From: Gemmatimonadaceae bacterium
Lineage (GTDB): Bacteria > Gemmatimonadota > Gemmatimonadetes > Gemmatimonadales > Gemmatimonadaceae
NCBI GenBank assembly: GCA_037721215.1
Contig: JBBJNV010000024.1
Span: 1 to 64,000, forward strand
Length of the DNA: 64,000 bases
Direction of reading: 5' to 3'
Shown: positions 57,330 through 64,000 of the stretch, in pieces
Layout: each line of letters opens with the position of its first letter
Position numbering within the stretch: the first letter of the stretch is position 1
The notes under the pieces: model-generated
Told to the model about the DNA's origin: nothing
The model's database searches: none
The model's input: only the letters and a program-made list of their open reading frames with translations
Program-made: the position numbers and the translations under genes

Positions 57330-57934
57330 CAGCGACGCACCACTCCTACGACGATGCCCTGAATGGAGATGTCGTTCTCGTGTACGTAGATGGGAGCCAT
57401 CGCTTCATTTGCCGGCTGGAGCCGGATCCTGCCGTCTTTCTCACGGTAGAGCTTTTTCACCGTCGCGGAGTTGCCATCCACAAGGGCAATTACCATCTCG
57501 CCGTTGTCCGCGCTCTGTCGCTCGTTGACAATTACAAAATCACCGTCGCGGATCTGCTCGTCGATCATGGAATTACCTCGGACCCGCAGCACATAATGAC
57601 TGCCACCGCCACGCACGAGGCTGTCTGGAATGTCGATCATCTCCTGACTCTGAATCGCCTCGATAGGCATACCAGCAGCTACAGTTCCGACCAGCGGCAG
57701 CTGGAGCGCCCGCGGATAGATGTCTGATGGCAGAACCTCAATCGCCCGACTTTCGTTGTATTCGCGCTTGATGTAGCCTTTGCGCTGAAGATTGCTCAGG
57801 TGCTCATGCACCGTGGCAAGCGAGCTGTAGCCGAACCGGCCCGCGATCTCCTCGAAACTCGGCGCGTATCCGCGGTCTCCAGAGTACTCGGTGAGAAAGC
57901 TCAGAATCTCGCGCTGGCGCTTCGTGAGCGACAT
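57326..57934 (-). CDS. lexA: LexA repressor
   Basis: SOS repressor, 202 residues from ATG 57934. Winged-helix DNA-binding domain: MSLTKRQREILSFLTEYSGD and SFEEIAGRFGYSSLATVHEHL. Self-cleavage site Ala87-Gly88 (GTVAAGMP). Catalytic Ser122 (VRGNSMIDE) and Lys160 (ATVKKLY). It lies inside the trp gene set but on the opposite strand. Two direct-repeat operator candidates are 46-86 bases upstream. Confidence 0.97.
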   Translation of the reverse strand: MSLTKRQREILSFLTEYSGDRGYAPSFEEIAGRFGYSSLATVHEHLSNLQRKGYIKREYNESRAIEVLPSDIYPRALQLPLVGTVAAGMPIEAIQSQEMIDIPDSLVRGGGSHYVLRVRGNSMIDEQIRDGDFVIVNERQSADNGEMVIALVDGNSATVKKLYREKDGRIRLQPANEAMAPIYVHENDISIQGIVVGVVRRC

Positions 57935-57979
57935 ATCTTTCCAGGAGTGAGGGGTCGTACAATGCGCATTCGCATGACC

Positions 57980-58020
57980 GAACATCAGCCGAAGTAAGAT
58001 TATCCGAACAAGTACCGAAA
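57980..58020. promoter_or_regulatory. Two direct-repeat LexA-box candidates
   Basis: Read on the minus strand: TTTCGGTACTTGTTC (58006-58020) and CTTCGGCTGATGTTC (57980-57994). Both fit (T/C)TTC-N7-GTTC, close to the alphaproteobacterial direct-repeat SOS box GTTC-N7-GTTC. Each has TTCGG repeated 11 bases apart. They are 26 bases apart and lie between lexA and trpC, so they could control either or both. Confidence 0.55.
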
Positions 58021-58106
58021 CGCAAGACTTTTCGGCATGGCAGAGGCCTGTCGGTACACTCGGCGAGCTGACCGAAGCGGCCCGGGGGCGCGCCGCTGCG
58101 TTAAAG

Positions 58107-58841
58107 GTGCGAACACGCGAGCTGGAACGCGCGGCAGCCGCGCGCAGGCCGGTACTCAGGCTGGCACCCGCCCTGAGCAGTGCTTTTGTCGCCGTGATCG
58201 CCGAGGTAAAACGGGCATCCCCGTCGAAGGGGGCCATCAACTCCAGCATCTGTGCTGGCCCGCAGTCAGTGGCATATGCGGACGGGGGAGCCGCTGCGAT
58301 ATCTGTTCTCACAGAGCCCGCCCGTTTTGGCGGAAGTAATGCAGACCTGATCGACGTGGTGGCGGCCAGCCGGCTACCCGTTATTCGAAAGGATTTCCAC
58401 GTCGAAGAGATTCAGCTTATCGAAGCGACATCACTTGGGGCATCCGCTGCTCTGCTGATTGTCAGAGCCCTGGCACCCGAGCGGCTTCTGGAGATGGCCC
58501 GCACAGCGCGCGACCTCGGACTGGAGATTCTTTTCGAAATCCGCGATGAGCGCGAACTCGAGCGGGCTCTCCGCGCCGAAGCGACGATTATCGGCGTCAA
58601 TAACCGGAATCTCGAAACGCTGGAGATTGACTCTTCGACGGTGCTCCGTGTGCTGCCGCTCATCCCGCACCACCTGATTGCCGTCGCCGAGAGCGGTTAT
58701 TTGAGTGCTGGCGAGGTCGAGCGTGCCGCCGATGCAGGGGCCGACGCCGTTCTGGTTGGATCGATTGTTTCTTCGTCTGCTGATCCGACAAAGGCGGTCC
58801 GGGCCCTGGCGGCCATTCCGCGCCGCCGTCGTTCAAGCTGA
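58107..58841 (+). CDS. trpC: Indole-3-glycerol phosphate synthase
   Basis: 244 residues from GTG 58107. Conserved blocks: VAVIAEVKRASPSKGAI, LTEPARFGGSNADL, PVIRKDFHVEEIQLIEA, GVNNRNLETLEID and AVAESGYLSAGE. TrpC-like sequence (TLGELTEAARGRAAALKV) continues upstream in frame to a stop at 57975, but contains no ATG, GTG or TTG. The true start is therefore either this GTG, giving a slightly short protein, or a rare codon such as ATT 57999 or CTG 58068. A frame disturbance is also possible. Confidence 0.92.
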   Translation: MRTRELERAAAARRPVLRLAPALSSAFVAVIAEVKRASPSKGAINSSICAGPQSVAYADGGAAAISVLTEPARFGGSNADLIDVVAASRLPVIRKDFHVEEIQLIEATSLGASAALLIVRALAPERLLEMARTARDLGLEILFEIRDERELERALRAEATIIGVNNRNLETLEIDSSTVLRVLPLIPHHLIAVAESGYLSAGEVERAADAGADAVLVGSIVSSSADPTKAVRALAAIPRRRRSS

Positions 58842-58859
58842 CCGACCGGTGACCGGCCG

Positions 58860-59510
58860 ATGACGTCGGTCAAATTTTGCGGCCTCATGCGCCCCGAGGA
58901 TGCGCGGCTGGCTGGGAAACTCGGAGCCTCTCACGCAGGAGTGATCTTCGCGCCCGGCAGCCGTCGCCGGGTGAGCACGCAGCAGGCGAAGAGCGTCTTC
59001 AGCGCTCTGCCAGACAGTGTCCGGAAAGTAGGTGTATTTCGCGACGCACCTTTAGCTGGCATCGTCTCCACGGCCGCTGAGGCGGGCCTCGACGCGGTTC
59101 AGCTTCATGGCGCTTTCGATACCGCGGCGATCCGTGAGCTGCGGGCGCTGTTCAGCGGCGCCATATGGCTTGTCGCGGGCATCGATCCGGCGAGCCGCTC
59201 ATTGAGCCGGCATGTTCTGGAAATTGCGACGGAAACCGATGCTGTGCTGCTCGACACGAGCGTCGCGGGACTGAGCGGCGGTAGCGGAGTGGCGTTCGAT
59301 TGGATTGCCCTTGCCAATGACACGCACGCGCTTTCGGCAATAAAACCGGTGATCGTCGCGGGCGGTCTCACGCCGTTGAATGTGGTAAACGCAATCCGAG
59401 CGCTATCGCCCGCCGTCGTCGATGTATCTTCTGGAGTTGAGGCCGCCCCGGGCATCAAGGACCACAATCTCATGCGAACGTTTGCGCAAGCGGTGCGTTC
59501 CGCGTCCTGA
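58860..59510 (+). CDS. trpF: Phosphoribosylanthranilate isomerase
   Basis: 216 residues. [20 protein letters not shown] carries the catalytic Cys in [34 protein letters not shown] and the phosphate-binding [15 protein letters not shown] complete the family pattern. It lies 18 bases after trpC and is followed by trpB. Confidence 0.95.
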   Translation: MTSVKFCGLMRPEDARLAGKLGASHAGVIFAPGSRRRVSTQQAKSVFSALPDSVRKVGVFRDAPLAGIVSTAAEAGLDAVQLHGAFDTAAIRELRALFSGAIWLVAGIDPASRSLSRHVLEIATETDAVLLDTSVAGLSGGSGVAFDWIALANDTHALSAIKPVIVAGGLTPLNVVNAIRALSPAVVDVSSGVEAAPGIKDHNLMRTFAQAVRSAS

Positions 59511-59554
59511 TATTGGAGGCGCGACCGTGCACCCGCGCAGCAACCACTGACTAC

Positions 59555-60742
59555 ATGACAGCATCCCTGCAGAACGATCGCTTTGGCGCCTTTGGCGGAC
59601 GCTACGTCCCGGAAACGCTCATACCGGCACTCGACGAGCTGGAAAGGGCATTTGCCGGAGCGATGAGCGATCCCGCGTTTGTCAGGGAGGTCGACGAAAT
59701 GCTTTCCAGCTACGTGGGCAGGCCGTCTCCGCTGAGTACCGCACCGAGGCTGTCGGAACGCGTGGGCGCCAGCGTCTATCTCAAGCGCGAAGACCTCAAT
59801 CACACCGGCGCACACAAGATCAACAACACCGTCGGACAGGCACTCCTCGCCATGCGCATGGGGAAAAAGCGCATCATCGCGGAAACCGGCGCGGGCCAGC
59901 ACGGAGTCGCGACCGCCACCGTCTGCGCGCGATTCGGCCTCGACTGCACGGTCTACATGGGCGAAGAGGATATTCGCCGCCAATCGCTCAATGTCTACCG
60001 AATGGAGCTGATGGGAGCGAAGGTCGTGCCCGTTACATCGGGAACGAGAACGTTGAAAGACGCGACCAGCGAGGCGATTCGCGACTGGGTCACCAACGTT
60101 GAGCACAGCTACTACATCATCGGGTCCGTCGTCGGCCCTGCGCCTTATCCGCTGATGGTGAGGGAATTCCAGTCGGTGATTGGCCGCGAGGCCCGGCAAC
60201 AAATGCTCGAGACCGCCGGCCGCCTGCCAACGGCAGTCGTTGCATGCGTCGGCGGCGGGTCGAACGCCATGGGAATCTTTCATCCATTCGAGCTCGACAC
60301 CGCGGTTCGTCTGATCGGCGTCGAAGCCGCCGGGCGCGGTCTTGAATCGGGCGAACATTCGGCGTCTCTTCTGAAGGGCAGGCCAGGAGTCCTGCACGGT
60401 GCGCTGAGCTACCTGCTGCAGGACGAAGATGGCCAGGTACAACCGGCGCATTCGATTTCTGCCGGACTCGACTATCCGGGAGTGGGTCCCGAACACGCCT
60501 ACCTTCGCGACTCAGGACGAGCCGAATATGTCGCCGCGACCGATGCAGACGCTTTGCGCGGGTTTTCAATGCTCAGTCGTCTCGAAGGTATTATTCCCGC
60601 CCTCGAAACATCCCATGCCATTGCATGGGTGGCGGACAACAGTGCCAGATGGAACGCCAGCGATGCAATTCTGATTTGTGTGAGCGGACGCGGTGACAAG
60701 GATATGGCACAAGTCACTGAGCTCGGGATGCTGGGCGGGTGA
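59555..60742 (+). CDS. trpB: Tryptophan synthase beta chain
   Basis: 395 residues from ATG 59555; the family starts near [13 protein letters not shown]. The PLP lysine is K88 in [43 protein letters not shown] and the phosphate loop [12 protein letters not shown] are intact, as is [16 protein letters not shown]. Its stop overlaps the GTG start of the next gene (GTGA). trpA, normally adjacent, is displaced about 3 kb downstream by two other genes. Confidence 0.96.
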   Translation: MTASLQNDRFGAFGGRYVPETLIPALDELERAFAGAMSDPAFVREVDEMLSSYVGRPSPLSTAPRLSERVGASVYLKREDLNHTGAHKINNTVGQALLAMRMGKKRIIAETGAGQHGVATATVCARFGLDCTVYMGEEDIRRQSLNVYRMELMGAKVVPVTSGTRTLKDATSEAIRDWVTNVEHSYYIIGSVVGPAPYPLMVREFQSVIGREARQQMLETAGRLPTAVVACVGGGSNAMGIFHPFELDTAVRLIGVEAAGRGLESGEHSASLLKGRPGVLHGALSYLLQDEDGQVQPAHSISAGLDYPGVGPEHAYLRDSGRAEYVAATDADALRGFSMLSRLEGIIPALETSHAIAWVADNSARWNASDAILICVSGRGDKDMAQVTELGMLGG

Positions 60743-62316
60743 CCGGACTGGCCGCGCGGGAAATCGGGGAGGAGGAAGCCGAGACGCCCTTCGATGCGGC
60801 ACTCGTAGTCGACCTGTTGCGTGTTTTCTGCAAGGCGGTCCGAGCGCATCAGTTGTACTTGACCAACATCCGATGCATTCGCGGGCGATCGAAGCGTGCC
60901 GGGCTGCATTCTGCTCGCTCTGGGATGAGACAGAACAACTCACGCTCCAGGTTACAGAGACCGGGTTTGTCTGGCTCGGGCAGATCGTTCTCGAGGAACA
61001 GGGAAGGACTTCAGACAGCCTCCCGTGGCTCTTCTTCAAGGATGGTGTGCGCGAGCTTTTGTTTCGCCGGGAGTTCGAGGCGGAGGAAATGCTCCGGCTG
61101 CTGACGCTGATCCAGCGCGCAAGGCTTGCGTCGGCCGACGATGACGACATTCTCACCCTGCTGTGGGAGCAGCATTTCACTTGCCTGCAGTACAGGTACG
61201 TGGATCTGGCCATGGAGGGCGGCGCTCCTCTCGAGAGCACACGCGGGGAGCAGTTCGAAAAGGTCGTCTCGCCTCGCGAGATAGAGCAGGAAGCGCAGGT
61301 GCTGGCATCTTCATCCATCGCCCGTATGGATGAGTACGATTCGACGCTTTATTTCCTCGACGATAGAGAAATCGACTGTCTCCAGGGCGAGATCCGGCGC
61401 GATTTTTCGTCGGATCTGCGAACGAACGTTATCGCGTCGCTGCTGGATACCTACGAGCAGGAAGCCGATCCCACGGTACGCGAGGAGATCGCAGGAATCC
61501 TTGACGGATTCTTCCTCCTGCTGCTCTCGCTGGCACAGTTCAGAAGCGCTGCATACCTCATTCGCGAAGCTGTGGTGACCGGGGGGCGGGCTCACGAGAT
61601 TCTGGACGCGCAGCGCCAGCGCTTTGTACAGCTGTCGGACAGGCTGAGCGAGAAAGAAGCGCTCGAACAGTTGCTGCACGCACTCGAGGAGACCCCGCTG
61701 CGGCCTCCTCAGAATGACCTGAACGAACTTTTTGCGCAGCTGAAACCCGTTGCGTTGTCGACTGTCCTTTCGTGGATTGGACGCAGCCGCAATGCAGAAC
61801 TACGCGCATTGCTGGAGAATGCGAGTTCCCGCCTGGCGGCATCACATACAGCCGAGCTGGTCCGATTGATTTCTTCCGATGACGACGTTGTCGCCTTAGA
61901 GGCAATCCGTCGCGCCGGGTCGCTGAAAACCAGCGCAGCGGTCGCTTCAGGACGACGATCGGGAAATCCGCATCTCGGCGGTGAGACTGCTTGGTATTCG
62001 AAAGCATCACGGCGCGGTTTCCGGCATCGAGGCGCATATAAAAAACCGCGCTCTCAAGGATGGAACACTCGCAGAAAAAATGGCGTTTTTCGAAAGCTAC
62101 GGCGCGCTCTGCGGCGACTCCGGCGTAGCGCTGCTGAACGACATTCTAAACTCCAGGAAGCTGCTTGGCCGGCGCGAAGACGGCGAGATGCGGGCGTGTG
62201 CAGCGATGGCTCTCGGCAAGGTCGGAACTGACCGGGCGATGAGCGCTCTCCAGGGCGCGCTAGCCGATCGCGATGTGCTGGTTCGCAACGCCGTCAGCAG
62301 GGCGCTCCGTGGCTGA
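60739..62316 (+). pseudogene. HEAT-repeat protein with two frameshifts
   Basis: The protein would be about 525 residues. It begins at GTG 60739 (AALVVDLLRVFCKAVRAHQLYL). Near 60868 the coding signal moves to a second frame (HPMHSRAIEACRAAFCSLWDE), and near 61945 back to the first (DDDREIRISAVRLLGIRKH). The last ~200 residues are helical repeats (LIRKxGS-like, [26 protein letters not shown]), i.e. HEAT/PBS-lyase type. Each shift is explained by one or two bases. Either a recently broken gene or two sequence errors. It pairs with the HD-GYP gene downstream (overlapping stop/start). Confidence 0.75.
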
Positions 62317-63787
62317 ACAACCTGCCGAACGGCCGCGTCCGGGACTCGCGAGCGACGCAGCAAGTGCAGCTTATATCCGAAAGCGTGGCCGCGATTTCAT
62401 CGTGTCGCTTTATGGAACCCTCCGGGCAATCAAGCTCTATCCGGTAGAGCACACGGCGGTGCAGAAAACTCTCGCCGAGCTTGCCGGCATTGCGCAGGAA
62501 ATTGCGCTGCGCGAGCGTGAACTCGAATTCCGCGTCTCGGGCGAGTTCATCTTCATCAACTCAACCCGGTTGCGCCTCGATCTGACCAATTACGCAAGTT
62601 TTGGATATCTGTTGCGGCTGTGCCGTGAATCGGGGATCGGTACACTCCGCGTCCTCGTCGATGCGACGCCTCGGAGCTGGCTGGTGCTCCTTTCGCTCAT
62701 CCACGCGGGAACGACCGAGGAATCGCAGGAGAGGCTCGACGAGATCCTGGCTCATTTGCACTCGGCCGGTGTCAACGACCTCGAGATCGCGGGGCCTGTG
62801 GAGCACGAGTCCCACCTCGAATCAGCAGAGGAGTTACGTCAGGCGGCCACCCGTACCTACACGCAGTCGGTAGCGGCCACGAAAGACGTCATCAACTCCG
62901 TTCGCATGGGACGAACGCCGAGCATCAAGAAGATCAAGCGGGTGGTGCAGGGCATCGTCGATCAGATTCTCAACGAAGAGACGTCGCTCATTGGCCTCAC
63001 GGCCATCCGCGACTACAATGAGTATACGTTCACGCACAGCGTCAACGTCTGCATTTTTTCCGTCGCCCTCGGGAGGCGGCTGGGCATGACGAAAATCCAG
63101 CTCTTCGATCTCGGGTTATCGGCCCTGATGCACGACATCGGCAAGTCACGTGTTCCCCTGGGATTCCTGCATAAATCGGCCGAGCTGTCGGTAGATGAGT
63201 GGAGACATATTGCTTCCCATCCCTGGCTTGGAGTTCTCGTGCTTTTCCAGCTTCGCGGACGGTATGACGATGTTTCGTACAGAGCGATGACAGTTGCCTA
63301 CGAGCATCACATGCGCGGCGACATGAGCGGATACCCCAAGCCTGTTCGGCCCCGGTCGATGAGCATGACCAGCAAGATCGTTGCGGTCGCCGACGGTTAC
63401 GACGCCGCAACTTCGCGACGGGTATACCAGACCATTCCCTATCCGCCCTCGGCGGTGCTGCAGGAGATGCGCGACAATCCGAAACGCGGCATGGATCCCG
63501 TAGTCGTGAAGGCCTTCATCAATCTGCTTGGCATCTATCGGGTGGGAACGCTCGTCGTGCTGGGCACGTTCGAGCTTGCCGTCGTCCATTCGGCTAATCC
63601 GAATCAGGGCGCACTATCGCGTCCAATCGTCCGGCTGGTCAGCGACGCGCTCGGAAATATCCTTCGGCCCGCAGTCTCGATCGACCTTGCGCAGCAGGAT
63701 GGCAACGGCGACTATCCCCGCACGATCATCAAGACTGCTGACCCGGAACGCTATGGCATCAACGTTGGCGATTACTTCATCCAGTAA
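62309..63787 (+). CDS. HD-GYP domain phosphohydrolase
   Basis: 492 residues from GTG 62309. The N-terminal ~230 residues are unrecognised ([20 protein letters not shown], shared in style with the HEAT partner). The C-terminal HD-GYP domain begins [19 protein letters not shown]; the HD pair is in LMHDIGKSR, and the GYP motif is [10 protein letters not shown], in which the usual DGxGYP is altered to [18 protein letters not shown] follows. HD-GYP enzymes typically hydrolyse cyclic dinucleotides; the exact substrate is not evident. It sits between trpB and trpA. Confidence 0.88.
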   Translation: MAEQPAERPRPGLASDAASAAYIRKRGRDFIVSLYGTLRAIKLYPVEHTAVQKTLAELAGIAQEIALRERELEFRVSGEFIFINSTRLRLDLTNYASFGYLLRLCRESGIGTLRVLVDATPRSWLVLLSLIHAGTTEESQERLDEILAHLHSAGVNDLEIAGPVEHESHLESAEELRQAATRTYTQSVAATKDVINSVRMGRTPSIKKIKRVVQGIVDQILNEETSLIGLTAIRDYNEYTFTHSVNVCIFSVALGRRLGMTKIQLFDLGLSALMHDIGKSRVPLGFLHKSAELSVDEWRHIASHPWLGVLVLFQLRGRYDDVSYRAMTVAYEHHMRGDMSGYPKPVRPRSMSMTSKIVAVADGYDAATSRRVYQTIPYPPSAVLQEMRDNPKRGMDPVVVKAFINLLGIYRVGTLVVLGTFELAVVHSANPNQGALSRPIVRLVSDALGNILRPAVSIDLAQQDGNGDYPRTIIKTADPERYGINVGDYFIQ

Positions 63788-64000
63788 AATCGATCAGCGC
63801 TTCGCCGACCTCCGGGAGAGCGGCGGGAAGGCACTTGTCTGCTACGTCACTGCCGGCTACCCCGACATCGCCCAGTCGCTGGAGCTGTTGCAGGAATTGG
63901 AGGAAGCAGGAGCCGACGTCATCGAGATTGGCGTTCCGTTTTCGGATCCGATTGCCGACGGGCCGGTAATTCAGCAGAGTTCGCAGCATGCTCTGGCGGC
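63753..64000 (+). CDS. trpA: Tryptophan synthase alpha chain, 3'-truncated by the window
   Basis: 82 codons are visible from ATG 63753 (TTG 63765 is an alternative), in a different frame from and overlapping the end of the HD-GYP gene. The sequence [27 protein letters not shown], quoted in part, then [20 protein letters not shown], is diagnostic; the catalytic Glu and Asp (E49- and D60-equivalents) lie in VIEIG and SDPIADG. The gene continues beyond the window. Confidence 0.95.
   Translation, partial: MASTLAITSSSKIDQRFADLRESGGKALVCYVTAGYPDIAQSLELLQELEEAGADVIEIGVPFSDPIADGPVIQQSSQHALA

Overview
The window looks like a chromosomal segment from a free-living, didermic, GC-rich bacterium. Gene content and order (hisS-proS-lysA-guaA, small-type PurLQS, a HEAT-repeat/HD-GYP pair, mreBCD-pbp2-rodA, tmRNA tag ANNNLALAA) point to Gemmatimonadota. 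That assignment is inference from general knowledge, not a database match. Most of the window is tightly packed housekeeping DNA, with many 1-4 base start/stop overlaps and several GTG or TTG starts.

Layout. 1-4.9 kb (+): 3' part of pheT, a coiled-coil gene, zapA, rny and folD. 4.9-14.7 kb: an accessory zone that interrupts what looks like an ancestral folD-xseA-rpsO-pnp block. It holds secreted or lipoprotein genes, several of them broken, interleaved with partial copies of the neighbouring housekeeping genes: a folD fragment at 7.33 kb, an rpsO head joined to an xseA-like tail at 8.92-9.29 kb, and an xseA 3' fragment at 11.67-12.03 kb. A 371-bp inverted-repeat element lies at 14.25-14.62 kb. 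14.75-26.5 kb (+): rpsO, pnp, an M16 peptidase, ald, the rod-shape operon mreB-mreC-mreD-mrdA-rodA, and accD. 26.5-34.6 kb (+): folC, then (after a small minus-strand membrane protein) hisS, proS, lysA, a phosphodiesterase and guaA. 34.6-35.4 kb: an 820-bp element with terminal inverted repeats carrying a GxxExxY (PD-(D/E)XK-like) gene. 35.4-38.2 kb: a PTS IIA gene, a dus gene, ssrA (tmRNA) with its own promoter, and a DsbD-N-like lipoprotein.

38.2-55.2 kb (-): a long, nearly gapless series transcribed leftwards: truA, a transaldolase-fold protein without its catalytic lysine, an HtrA protease, purB, purC, psd, pssA, purS, purQ, purL, purF, ppdK, a GT4 glycosyltransferase, a polysaccharide deacetylase and a YbhN-like membrane protein. 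It combines purine synthesis, phosphatidylethanolamine synthesis and envelope functions. 55.4-64 kb: an unknown GAF-like/coiled-coil protein, then trpD, lexA (-), trpC, trpF, trpB, a HEAT-repeat gene with two frameshifts, an HD-GYP gene, and trpA running off the end. Two direct-repeat LexA-box candidates lie between lexA and trpC.

The best candidates for something undescribed are (i) the accessory zone, whose cargo is repeatedly bracketed by partial copies of the adjacent core genes with no recombinase in sight, (ii) the GxxExxY element with CTACGGG-type terminal inverted repeats, and (iii) the lysine-less transaldolase homologue embedded in the purine/phospholipid gene series.
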